From: Persicaria tinctoria
Lineage: Eukaryota; Streptophyta; Magnoliopsida; Caryophyllales; Polygonaceae
DNA length: 64,000 nucleotides
Direction: 5' to 3'
Assembly (NCBI GenBank): GCA_037127255.1
Contig: JBANSL010000007.1
Span: forward strand, 68,470,538 to 68,534,537
The notes under the pieces were generated by a model. That model was not told the DNA's origin. It ran no database searches and saw only the letters and a program-made list of their open reading frames with translations. Below are positions 46,110 to 57,523 of this stretch, one piece after another. The translations under genes and the position numbers were made by a program. Each line of letters starts with the position of its first letter. The stretch's first letter is position 1.

Positions 46110-47345
46110 ACTATAGTATACTGATAGCATGCATTTAGATAGGCATATTAGGATGCATTTATCATGATTTAGATGTATATAATGCATGGTTGTGGCTAGA
46201 ATTGCATTTATACTTGTTTTGTTGGTAGAGTCGGAATCTATACGCTTTTATGGATTATTTCAGGTATATGTGGATCCAACGAGGAATGAGGAAGCTCATG
46301 GATAAAGGAAGAGTGAAGAGGAGGAAAAGTGAAGAGTCTGGGAGCGGAGTCGAAGTTAGAGAGCCTAAGTGAAGAACAAGTCAGTAGAAGTTGTTGCTAG
46401 ACATCCTGAACTTGTTTTGCACTTTCTGTAGGTCTCCGTGGTCCGATTGACTATTATAAGCATGCGTTGGAAAACTCTTTCCGAGATCTACAACTTTCAT
46501 GTTGACACCGAGACCAGATTCGAAACGGAAAAATCGATGTGAACAGTAAAAGCTGCCCCGCGGTCCGGGTTGGCTGCCCCGCGGCCTCCTGCGTGTCCGA
46601 AACGCTGATTTCCCTATTTTATATCTTTTATCTAAATATTTCTACCCTATTTTTGCCCAACTTTGTTAGGTTTATTTAATGACTATTAGGGTTATTTTCT
46701 TAGACATCTAATTCTTTAGTTTTATGCACTTGGAGATTATCATTTGAGAGAACCCTAGAGGGGAGCCTCCATGGCCATGGAGTGCTAAACTCTTTCGTTT
46801 CGTCTATGGATTGAAGCATTGGTTTGATAAAGTTGTGAGATTTCTATTCTTGTTCTATACCTATTGATTCGTATTGATTCTTTTGCGAATATTGTTGATT
46901 TCTTCTAGTCCGCGCAACTAGTTGAGATTATTGCTAGGATTTTGTAGATTCCTCGTAGCGAACCTCAATCCATAGTAGCAATCATGCCTTTTTAGGACTC
47001 GTAGGACTAAACTGGGGTGTAGAGAATCAATTATATGTTAAATGCTGACTCGTAGCTTGGTGTTGCATGTATCATGGTTAATCCTTAATCTTAATGCTAC
47101 TATTAGGTTAAATCTTGATCGTGTTAGGGTTATCTAATTATTAAGAGTTACTAGGACTCGTAGGACTAGTAATTTACAGAAGATCAGGACAGGAACAATA
47201 ATAGAATGAAAAGAGAACTTGAAGAAGAATCGAGGATCAACTAACCAAACTAAAGTGGATATTTGTAGATGAAACTATTTTCTCAATTGTTATCTCTACT
47301 AACTTGTTTATAGTTTATTTTCTCATCTTCAATCACCAAAACCCC
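46110..47345. repeat. LTR-like fragment of a Gypsy-type element
   Basis: LTR-like composition with GCATGCGTTGGAAAACTC..CCGAGATCTACAACTTTC at about 46461-46500, the reverse complement of a motif in the neighbouring Athila-like LTR (47628-47664). The right end (CACCAAAACCCCTCTTTCC) resembles ends of plant Gypsy LTRs. AGGACTCGTAGGACTA occurs twice (46996 and 47154). Ends are not resolved; it was probably cut by the Athila-like insertion. Confidence 0.4.
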
Positions 47346-47734
47346 TCTTTCCTACTGTCGTTAGCCTAATTTGCCATGTTTTACACTTAATTTTATATCG
47401 ATTTCTGCATACATTGCATACATTTGGGTTAGAACAATACAGAATCTGTGTAGTTTACACTTATTTGCAATATATGGAGGTCTACACAAGTTTTGGTTAT
47501 ATTTCGCAGAAATCGGACGCACTTTGAAGCTTAAACGAAACTCATGGAGAAGCTAAGGATGTTGCAGCCGGAGAAAACGCCATTTTTCACCATTCTTCAT
47601 TCTGAATCAAGCTTTGATGTCTTCATTAGAGTTGTAGACCTCGGAAAGAGCTTTCCAACGCATGGTCATATGCGTCAATCCGACGAACGAGGACTCAGGA
47701 AAGTGCGTTTCAAGAACAGAGCAGAAAGCTGAGA

Positions 47735-48140
47735 AAACTCTACTCGAGATCCACTAGACTCTACTCGATCTCGACGAGCCATGGTCGAGCAGACCTGGTC
47801 GAGCAGAGCTGATCGAGGACACTGAGACAGAGACAACCCGACTCCCGGAACCCTACTCGATCTCGAGTACCCCTGGTCGAGATCGACGAGCCATGTCCGG
47901 AGTCGACGAGCTGTGCCGAGCCGAGAAGCCGAGGACTAAGACGCAGACCACCTCTACTCAACCTCGACGAGCCCTAGTCGAGATCGACGAGCCCAGAGTC
48001 CAGATCCGAGCCTGTCGAGTAGAGCCACCCGAGAGGACCCAGTCGACATAGCTAGTCTACTCGAGGTCGACAAAGCCCTTGTCGAGATCGACCACGAGTC
48101 CAGAAGCTGTGTGACGCGGTTCGACTAATCCTACTCGACT
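47735..48140. repeat. TCGA-rich degenerate minisatellite
   Basis: Variants of CTACTCGATCTCGACGAGCC, GGTCGAGATCGACGAGCC and TGGTCGAGCAGA follow each other without fixed period. Because TCGA is palindromic the block reads similarly on both strands. Confidence 0.85.
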
Positions 48141-48954
48141 TGGGATTGCTTGGGCGTGAAGATTGATGATTCTATCTGAAAATATCCACATCTATCATGA
48201 AGAAGAGAAGTTCTATCCATTGAAGACCTTTTAGATATATTTTCCTATTTTAGATTTAATTCCTTTATGTCTTTTATTTATCATTAGAGTTTTAGATAAA
48301 GTTTTAGATATAGATAGATATCTTCTTTCCTAGAATAGCTAGGGAATGAAGCCTATAAATAAAGCCCATGGGGCTCAGTTCTATTCATTCAATTTCAGAG
48401 GAAGGCAAGTAGTTCCACAGAGACAGTTTAGGGAGTTCGAAGGTTTTAGGGTTTTGGCATTCGACGAGAGTTGGATTGTCGGGATTGTAAAGTCTTTGAA
48501 TTTAGTTTAATGCAAGTTGTTTTCTTTCGATCGATGATGTCTGAGTTTGCAATGAAGAGCGAGTAGTCCACCCACTTCTAGGGTTGGGGCAAGCCCGACG
48601 ATAGCCATGCATAATTGAGGTAAAGATCCAAACTTTATCATGTTTTGAGCATTTTCCTACTTGCTGATGTGTTTATTGCCCATCTAATGGAGATCCATGC
48701 TAACAACTTGGATTATAAACATAAAATCGGTAGAGACAATTAGGGTTTCTTGAGAGAGTTGTCTAATTGTTGGAAAGGGCGAAAGCTTAATCCTTTAATG
48801 CAATTCACATGATTATCTGTTTGGTTCTACCTTATGCATGTTTGGTTATTGTTGTTGCAAACCTCAATCTTGGAAGTCCTTTTACATTAAGTTTAGTCGA
48901 AACCCCAAAGCATTTGTTTTTACTTTCTTTTATTTCGTTTTTTACTCCCTGCCC

Positions 48955-49185
48955 TCGTCGATCTCGACCACTGATTCTCGACCCAGAGTCGCCGTAGCTT
49001 ACCTGTGCAGGAACTCGACCAGACCTACTCGACCAAGACGAAGGCTACTCGATCTCGAGTAGAGCCTTGTCGAGATCGACCACCCTTTGCCGAGCTGCTG
49101 TGCCCTGTTCGACTGTCCGAGCTTCTGTCGACTAAACCTTGGTCGAGCTCGAGGACCCTGTTGTCGACTTCTGTCCGTGAGATTA
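48955..49185. repeat. Second TCGA-rich minisatellite block of the LTR
   Basis: Same word family (CTCGACCAGACCTACTCGAC, TCGAGATCGACCACC, TTGGTCGAGCTCGAG). Confidence 0.8.
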
Positions 49186-49349
49186 CACCGCTGCCTAGGA
49201 TCCGCTGACACGCTTCCTCGTGGATCAATCCTGACTTCCCGCTGCTACATCAGGAGGAGGTCTTGTAATTATTTGCAAGGGACGGAATCTGGTTTGCTGT
49301 GATTTATTTATATTTTATTTGCATACTCGATTTCCTCCGTACAACAAAT

Positions 49350-49367
49350 TGGCGCCGTTGCCGGGGA
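49350..49367 (+). other. Primer binding site
   Basis: TGGCGCCGTTGCCGGGGA, the primer site commonly found in Athila and related plant Gypsy elements, three bases after the LTR end. Confidence 0.93.
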
Positions 49368-49429
49368 GGCAATCATTCGCGCCTTAGGTAGTCAGTTCTC
49401 ACTGTTTCTTTGAGTGAATTTTCAGGTGT

Positions 49430-50200
49430 ATGCGCCGTTCTGGTCAAACACCTGAGTTTGACGCCTTAGACGAACCGAAACGCCTATTTCACATCCGAGC
49501 TAAACTACAAAGAGCCATGGCAGCTGCGGAGACACAGGAACAGCTGGTCGCTAGGCTTACCAGGGAATTGGCCGCAAAGGATACTGCTATCGCCGCTAAG
49601 GATGCTGCTATCGCCGATGAGAGAGCAGCAAGGGAACAAGCACAGGCTGAGCTTGCCCAATATCCAACCACGGCAGAGGACTACATGCACCCAACTCTCG
49701 TCGTGCCTGAATCGGCGATTCTAATCCCTGACAACTCTTTTGAAATTCGCACTCAATTTCTTATAGAGCTTAAAAATAGTGCCTTTTATGGTAGATTTAA
49801 TGAGTGTCCTCTTGAACATATTACAAACTTTTCTGACATGTGCCATACTATTGCTGAAGGTACAACTCTGGAATATGTCAAGATGAAATCTTTTCGCTGG
49901 TCTCTCGCTGTGCATGCACTGAAATGGCTGGAAGGGCTGAAAGCAAGATCACTCACAACCTGGGCCCAAGTAGAGCAAGAGTTTCTGAACAAATTCTTCC
50001 CACCCGCCAAAACAGTACATCTCCGCCAGATAATCACCGCCTTCAAACAGAAGCAAGGGGAACCGCTGGCAAAGGCATGAGAGCGCTACAAGGAACTTCA
50101 AAAGCACCTCCGACAGCTGGTCTGGCTACGACGCAGAAAAAGCCACTGCCTTTCCCTTCAAAAGCACAGAAAGATCCCACTGCAGGTAGGTTTACCAGAT
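49430..50200 (+). pseudogene. Athila-type gag (one in-frame stop)
   Basis: ATG 49430. The N-terminal half has an Ala-rich coiled-coil (LTRELAAKDTAIAAKDAAI). The gag core follows: FYGRFNECPLEHITNFSDMC, FRWSLAVHALKWLEGL, TTWAQVEQEFLNKFFPPAKT and LRQIITAFKQKQGEPLAKA. A TGA at 50078-50080 stands where related gags have Trp before ERYKEL, a plausible TGG to TGA mutation. The frame then continues ERYKELQKHLRQL before diverging. The spacing and FFPPAKT block are typical of Athila. Confidence 0.9.
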
Positions 50201-51276
50201 TTGTTAATATGCTGCAAGAACTGAATGTTTCTATTCCTTTTACAGAAGCCCTGCAAGAGATGCCTGGATATGTCAAGTTTCTGAAGGAAATCCTGAGCAA
50301 GAAGCGATCCATCTCAGAGATCGCAGGCGAATGCAAAGTACTCCACTTCCCTGAAAAGAGGCCTGACCCTGGTAAGTTTTCTGTTACTGTGGGTTTTGGA
50401 CAGTATAAATATGATTCTCTATGCGATTTAGGAGCAAGTGTGAGCATCATGCCTTTATCAATCTGGCGGAAGGTCAAGATATGATGCATAGAACCTGTGG
50501 ATGCCAAATTATACATGGCGAACAATACAGTGGTCATCCCTACAGGTATAGTTGAGAACGTCCCTGTCCAGGTTGGTAAATTCTTTGTTCCAGCAGATTT
50601 CCTTATTATTGACTGTGCTGAAGATCCTACTAGCCCTATTATTCTTGGTAGACCATTCTTAGCTACTGCAGATGCCAGGATTAGTGTTAAGAATCGCTCG
50701 CTCACCTTCACCATAGGCGATGAGGTTTTGGATTTCTCTTTTGGCCTTGCAAAAGAGGAAATTTCTTGGCTGGAGGTGAAAAGCATCAGCATCGACGGGA
50801 CCAAACAAACAGCGGAGGAAGGAGCCAACTCTGTACTCGAGATCGACGAGCTCTCCTTGATCTCGACAAGCGCTCTCCTCGAGCTCGACAAGCCTTTGTC
50901 GACCTCGACCACCACTGCTGAGCCAGAACTTTGCCAGGAGCCTAAGTATGGGATCCCTGTACTCGATCTCGACCAGCAGTACTCGACATCGAGTAGACCC
51001 AAGCCCAATGATTTCTGTTTTGGGTCCGAACAGGTAAGTTCAGGTATGAATTCTACTCCCCCTCAGTCCATAAATAAATTTTTTAATGATTTAAGAGGAA
51101 ATAAAACATCGTGGCGAGAGAATCTGCAGAAACTGAGGGCTACAAAGAAGAAAAAGAAAGAGGAGGGAGATGATGCAAGCAACCACCTGTCAGCTGAGCT
51201 TGCATACTACCATCAGGACCTAGACAATCCAGGAGAAGGGCCAAGCATGAGCGGGCCCCATAATAATGGTCCTTGA
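50150..51276 (+). pseudogene. Athila-type protease region (one in-frame stop)
   Basis: In another frame: RFTRFVNMLQELNVSIPF, LQEMPGYVKFLKEILSKKR, then the protease active site LCDLGASVSIMPLSIW (Asp-Leu-Gly-Ala-Ser as in Athila) and SPIILGRPFLATADARI. A TGA at 50482-50484 separates the two blocks. From about 50840 to 51000 the TCGA-rich minisatellite is translated as part of the protein (DLDQQYSTSSRPKP region). The frame ends at TGA 51274-51276 after a Lys-rich stretch. No RT follows. Confidence 0.88.
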
Positions 51277-52741
51277 GCGCAAACGGAGAAGTCGGCCTAG
51301 CGACTCTAAAATCTAGAGCGTGTATATAATCTTTATTGAATTCTTTTGAATTTTCTTAGTTTTCGTTTTTTGTTTTTGATATAATTCATATGGATAGTCT
51401 TGTTTTTGTGGAATCTAATACTTTTTGGATCGGCAAGTATATAAGGATCGCGAAAAGTGGAATAAGAAGTCCCTGAAAACCAGTCAGAATCGACGAAGGT
51501 CAAGTCGACAACGACGAGGAGGAGAAGCCAGAAGTTACTCGACCTCGAGTAGACGTACTCGACCTCGACAAAGCCCAGAAGCTCCTTGACTTCAGAATCC
51601 ATTAGACGCAGACGAGCCTACTCGAGATCGAGTAAACCGTACTCGATGTCGACGAGCAACCTACTCGACCTGCCCAGTTTTGTCCTTCTCGATGCATTGT
51701 CCTGTGAGTTCCTTCCTTTACTCTTGTTTTTATTTGATTTTATACAGTGAGGACACTGTAAATTTTAAGTATGGGGTGGGGGAAGGGCTTACTTTATGCA
51801 TATTTGATCATATTTGATATTTTGCATGTTTTATTTCTTTGAATTACTACATGGCTATTTTGGAATGCATTATTTGATTTATATGCTTAATATGCATGTT
51901 TTCCAAAATTTGAGAAAAATGACCCCCATTGAAAATTTTGAATAATGTCATAGAAGCTTATATTGAACTCGACGATGCAAAATTGGATTCATTAGAGATA
52001 TAGCATGAAATTGCCTAGTAAAGGGAAGTCATAATGAAGTGCATATTTTTGATGAAAACCATGAAAGGAGGTAAAATTTGAAATTGCTTTTGACATGTTG
52101 CATGATAAAATGATGGAGGACTTTATATTTCCATATAATGCTCATATTGTTATAATCCTAGCCTTACCCATGCCTATGCATCACAAAAGCCATAATATGC
52201 CTTATTTCAAATATTGCTCCACATGATCTAAAAATTGCCATTCTTTCCCTTATCCGGGGATTATGTTGAGAATGATGTTACATTATGGAGATGTCATATG
52301 GTGTTTGTGTTGTTATCATTATTGGAGTTTGGAAGGAAATTGTTTGAAATATATGGAAAATTTAATGAGTGAAAGAAAATCCAATCACCTCAGGAGATAA
52401 AGGTAGATTGACCCTGCTCTCTGAGATAATAGTTTGGAGAGATGGGACACATTGTGAGGAGTCCAAAGCACTAAGTATCCGGGGCCATTCATGACACACA
52501 TGTTTGCGACTCGCGAGAAGGCAGTGCTAAGGTTAGAGAGGTAAAAGCATTATTATGAATAAAAGCATTATGAAAGGTGATGAATCAAATGGAGAAGGAA
52601 TGTGGAAATTCAAGTTTGAAAATACTCCATTTCCCCGGATCAAAAGCACCACAGTGCCAAAAAATTGCCCACCTTTAGCCTTTTACCAATTCTACTCCTT
52701 ATTTGAGCTTAAATTGAAGTCCTCTTGATTATTAATGTTGT
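51277..52741 (+). other. Long noncoding 3' region of the Athila-like element
   Basis: No pol motifs on either strand. It has another TCGA-rich stretch (51536-51680) and an internal polypurine-like AAGTATGGGGTGGGGGAAGG at about 51767, similar to the one before the 3' LTR. The remainder is AT-rich. Confidence 0.7.
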
Positions 52742-52879
52742 GTCACTGTTGAACAAAAATGCGCGATAATCGTACAACACATTTTAATTGATTTTTAATA
52801 TTTAAGTTCGACCCCCTTTTGGTTACCCTCTTGATTCGAAGTCATATCGATACCAAGAGTTGAATGGTTTTGGGGATTT

Positions 52880-54250
52880 GGGCTGCACCCGAATTTTAAC
52901 GGGTTGCCTACGTATCTCTTGGAAGAGAATCAAGCCTTACGTAGTTCGGAGTGTTTTGGATTTTGTATTTGGTTTGTTTGATTTGATTTGGGTTTGGTTT
53001 CGTTTTCTTGTATGCATCAGAGGATGAAATTCAGGCCCACCTTCTAGGAAGGGTAGCTCAAACAACACTCCACCCGAGTAACCTGAGCCCACCTTCTCGG
53101 AAGGGTAACTCAAGTAACCCGCCTATCATTTGCATAGAAAACGATTTGGATTTTGATGTGGAGTTTGAATTGTTTTGATTTGATATTTGACTTAAAGGTC
53201 AATTTGGGGGTTGTGATTGAACTCATTTGTGAGTTTCCTACGTACCCTTTTGGAAGGGATCAAATCAAACGTAGTTCTTGAAAAAGACAAATTTGAATTT
53301 GGTATTTGTTTTTTTGACGTTTAGGTCGTGCCTGAACTCGACGAGCGGAAGCTTTGTATCGAGTCGGAGGAGACACTTTGAATTTGATGGAAATTTAATT
53401 TTTGAGACGACTTGAGTCGACAAATGAATTTGGAGAATTTAATTGAAGATTTGGGTGTGACTGGACTCGGTGAGGATTTGATTTACACCGAGTTTCCTAC
53501 GTATCCACTTGTTTGGTGGAATCAAATCACCGTATAGTTCGGGACAAAGATGACTTTTGTATTTGGATTTGATTAAGAGATCATTTGAGAGTGGTAACTG
53601 AACTCGACGAGCAGAAGCTTTGTATCGAGTAAGAATCAACAATTTGAATTTGTTTTCGGCGATTGAACTCGACGAGCCTTGGCTTTGTATCGAGTGTCCT
53701 ACGTATCTCTTAGAAGAGAATCAAATCACCCGTAGTTCTCAAACGAACCAATTTAATTTGTTTGGTTTTGACCTCATATTCATTTAAGGGGAATTTTGAG
53801 GTGGACGACTGTACCCGATATATTTTAGAATTTAATATCGGGTTACCTACGTAACCGTTTTTACGGCGTCAAGTCTTTACGTAGTTCTGTTGTAGGTAAA
53901 TTTGATTTAATTTGAGCCGGGCGACTGAATCCGACATATATTGAATTTTAATATCGAATTTCCTACGTAACTTGTAAACGAGTATCAAGTCTTTACGTAG
54001 TTCTTTTAGAAACCAAGTTGGATTTGGTTTTCAAAATTTGATCGTTTGAGGATCGTGATTGAACTTGACGAGCTCGTAGCTTTATGTCAAGCTTCCTACA
54101 TACCCGTTTGAACGGGATCAAATCTTATGTAGTTCTTTAGAGACAAATTTGATTTATTTGGTTTGAAGATTGAACCCGGCGAGCTTTAGCTTTATGTCGA
54201 GTAGCCTACGTATCCGACAAGTCAGAATCAAATCGGGCGTAGTTCCCTTC
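52880..54250. repeat. Array of eight structured modules CCTACGTA...CGTAGTTC
   Basis: Modules of 41-45 bp at 52907, 53237, 53496, 53698, 53846, 53962, 54095 and 54205. Each has the outline CCTACGTA, a short hairpin, (G)ATCAA(A/G)TC, then CGTAGTTC. Each is preceded by a stem-loop such as ACTCGA...TCGAGT. Spacing shrinks from 320 to about 110 bp along the array. Two extra upstream stem-loops without the module occur near 53337 and 53605. Confidence 0.88.
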
Positions 54251-54449
54251 TCTACCCTGTTTATATTTGGTGAAACTCGATTTGAGGTTTTGACTTCGTT
54301 TTTTTTGTTGAAGTCGGTTTTGAGATCGACCCACTGGAATAAATTGACAATGGAATTTTACAAGTTTAACTTTATAATTTTATTAAACTCAAATTATAAT
54401 TTACGCGAATTATAATTTCCAAATTTTAGTGGGTTGATTTGGTAATTAT

Positions 54450-54454
<5 letters not shown>

Positions 54455-54518
<64 letters not shown>
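54455..54518. repeat. (AT)n microsatellite in the left LTR
   Basis: About 64 bp here against about 58 bp in the other LTR (61860-61917). Confidence 0.95.
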
Positions 54519-54526
<8 letters not shown>

Positions 54527-56279
54527 TCGAGAACCTCATGCTACATATACAATATGTATATTAATGTGGATCTTGATGTTGCCTCACATCCGAACTATTT
54601 TATGGGCTTAAACCCATTTCGGAATTCAGGCCTATTTTTTTTATGTGGAAGTCTTCTCCATACATATACCCATTTTTGTCTGTAAATTAATTTCACTGTT
54701 GATTTTTTTTTTACCTAACAGAAAGACTAAAGAAAGCACCACCGCCTATCTCCTTTTCTTGAGTCGACGGGTACAGTGGGTTTGGTTGAAGATCGAAAGT
54801 GTCACCGTATACCAGGCGCTAACGGTATTTTCAGACCGGTCAGGCACGCTTCAAGCGAGAAGGAAGAACGAGGACCGGCGGAGTGGCCCCTGCCAACCAG
54901 TCCGACGTGGCTCGAGCGAGGAGGAAGAACGGGAAGCCGACGGAGTGGCTCTCGAACCCGGAATCAAGGAGGAACGAAAGGGGCTCCGACAAGTGAAGAT
55001 TTAGGCTTCGGTATGTCGGATGAGGTTAGAAATTTAGTTTTTCTCCTCTCTTCCACCCTCTTTTGCTTGATTTAGTTTAGTTTAGTTTTTGTTTTGTTTT
55101 TTATACCCCAATTTTGAGGTGTGCTTTTGAATACGGAACTGTAGCTCAAACTGGATGTAATTAGTCCACTTTTCTTTCTTATGAAAATCAATTGAATTAG
55201 TGAAACCATCCGATTTGCTTTTCAATTGAATTAGTGAAACCATCCGATTTACAATGGATAGAAACATGCATCTTTCTTCTGATTTAGACGAGCCTCTTCC
55301 TTTTTCAATTTGAGTGAAACTGGGCATTATAACGACTCTATTTGGGGCAATTAATTGATTCCAAAACCCAACCGTAGAGAAAGCTCGCAAGGTTTTCTGC
55401 GGCAGGACTCTTGGAATCAAAAGAGAACTCAATTTGGGCTGAGTGAAATTGGACAGCATAACAACTCTACTTAGAGCGATTAAGTGATTCCAGAACAAGC
55501 CGCGGAGAAAGCTCGCAAGGTTTTCCGCGGTAGGATTCATGGAATCGAAATAGAACAACTTATTTTGGCACAATTTTGATAGCAAGTAAATGAATGAGGG
55601 ACTCAAATGATTTTGAAACCAGACCACTCGAAGAAGCTCGCAAGGTTCTCGAGGCCCTGGTTTCAAGAATCGAACTGGGATTGAGTTCTGATTATGTGTT
55701 TTGAGATTGGCACTAATTTTTGTAAGCGCTTTGCTCTTCTTTTTTTTTTCTTTTGCTTACTGATTTTTTTTGTTTTCTGCTTCTGCTTTTGCAGATTGGA
55801 GTACGCAGGACCCCTGAAATGCTGTGAAATCTGCCCTTTTTATAACTGAAAAAAGGTGAAAAGTGAATACTTTGCCTTGTGAACTCAAGCCATTGTATAG
55901 ATTGATGGGAGCAGTTGAGGGAAATCTTGAGGGAGATCTTTTTTTTTTAAATCTGTTTGGATTTGAATGGCATAGGTTATGTAGTGCTGATGGGTTTTGA
56001 TGGGGGCAGTTGAACTTGTAGACCATCCATTCATCTGTGTTATTTTGTTATTGTATTTCCATTTCTTTTCTTTTTCTAACATGGAATACAACTTGGGCTT
56101 GAGCTTTAATCTGGGCCTTAACTTGGACTTCGATTTGGGCTAAAGAAACTCTCCATGTTATTTGATGGTATCTATGGGGCCTATTTCACCAAATTGGTTT
56201 GATGAATTAATTTGGTGACCCCAAAATATTATGAGTCAAAATGTGACTAATCAAATTTATGAAATTTCATCACTCAACA

Positions 56280-56292
56280 GATGCCCCCGAAC
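56280..56292 (-). other. Polypurine tract of the Tat/Ogre-like element
   Basis: GATGCCCCCGAAC on the + strand is GTTCGGGGGCATC on the element strand, immediately upstream of its 3' LTR. Confidence 0.8.
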
Positions 56293-57523
56293 TTTGAATG
56301 TGTAAGAAATTTAACCGAGCATATTCAAAGTTTGACCCTTTGTTTTTGGTTTTGACAACTTGGTGTCGTGAGCTTAGCTTTTGTAACCTTTGTGGTTGAA
56401 GCTTTGTGATCAAAATCTCATGTGAGATGATTTTGAAATTTATACCCATACTATTTGAAGCCAAGATATTTGGTAGTTTTTTTCTTTGACTTTTGGTTTT
56501 GAGTTTTAGGGGCTTTGAATGACCGTACATATGCAGATAATGTAGGCCAATTTTTGTTTGAAAGGTTTTGGAGGGCTTTGAGAGGCTTAGGCCTTTTTGA
56601 CTTAGGGAGAGAAGAAACTTGAAAAAGCTTTGAGGCATTTGTGGTTTATGGCTCCTTGGGAAGAAATTTGATTTATGTGACTTGAATTGATCATCACATT
56701 AATATGATAATCAAAGTCATAAAATTCAGGCATATGCCTTTTATTTGTTTCTCTTCATGATAATATCCGTGAAAGACAATTTCTTTCTTCTTCTCTCTTT
56801 TCCTTTGCCTCATTTTCAGTACATGCACAAAATGTGCAAGTCTTCGAACTATATTTGATTCTTTTATCCATGTAGTCAAGACAATGCTCATAAGACTACA
56901 TAAGTAGAGGATTTGACTTCTTTTTCTTCTTTGCTGAGAAAAGAAGATGATTTGTTTGTTTTTGTAGCTGTACCTAGCATTTTGATTAGCTAGACTGCCT
57001 ATGTACGCCCTTTATGAGGGATCAAGCCACTCGTAGTTCTTTCGGGCGCCCATTTTTCACATATGCTCCAGGGGCCTTGATTTTGGACAAATTTCAGGTC
57101 CATATTTTCATCCCTTTTTTTTTTATCGGGAGTTTTTTTTTTTGTTTTTTTGTTTTGCGACTGGATTTGACATAATCTTAGATGTCAAATGTCCTACGTA
57201 CTCCTTGTTGGAGATCAAGTCTTCACGTAGTTCTTGACATGACTATTTGTTTTTCCGCATTGGAAGGTACTTGATCATTCTGACACCCTTACTTGATTTT
57301 AAGTGTCCATGACCTATTTGTGCTTGTGGACGAGAACTTTTGACTGCCTCTTCCGGAGATATTGCTTTTAGTCATTTTCATTTGGACCTTCTTGCTTTTA
57401 GACTCATCAAATTTTCCGAGCCTTTTGAATATTGGAGCTTTAGATTCTCCACTTGTCGAGGCTATATTAAGCCTTTTAAACACCGAAGATTTGAGATTTC
57501 CACATGAAACCGTCTCGAGCCTT
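56293..57523 (-). other. Noncoding 3' internal region with two further modules
   Basis: No supported protein. Two copies of the stem-loop module occur at 56998-57039 (upstream arms CTAGC/GCTAG) and 57193-57233 (upstream arms ATTTGACAT/ATGTCAAAT). Confidence 0.65.

Larger units (their letters stand above)
47356..49346 (+). repeat. Athila-like 5' LTR
   Basis: 1,991 bp, TGTCGTTAGCCTAATTTGCC...CCGTACAACA. The first 65 bp match the start of the 3' LTR at 63904. It contains two blocks of TCGA-rich minisatellite (about 47735-48140 and 48955-49180). Confidence 0.85.
52747..56279 (-). repeat. 3' LTR of the Tat/Ogre-like element
   Basis: On the + strand TGTTGAACAAAAATG...CATCACTCAACA. It contains the stem-loop module array (52880-54250), an (AT)n tract (54455-54518) and a duplicated GAAACCATCCGATT unit (about 55200 and 55236). 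It also carries three CTCGCAAGGTT(T/C)T(C/G) words (55386, 55513, 55638). No convincing protein. Confidence 0.95.

Noticed and set aside
47735..48140. CRISPR-like array
   Set aside because: No fixed repeat and unique spacers; it is a degenerate minisatellite in a plant LTR.
50043..51008. 321-residue reverse-strand open frame
   Set aside because: Antisense shadow of the Athila-type gag/protease region, which has clear protease motifs on the + strand.
54645..55666. 119-, 99- and 194-residue frames in the Tat-like LTR, repeated at 62044-63065
   Set aside because: Identity of the copies only reflects near-identical LTRs; no domain and no evidence of translation.
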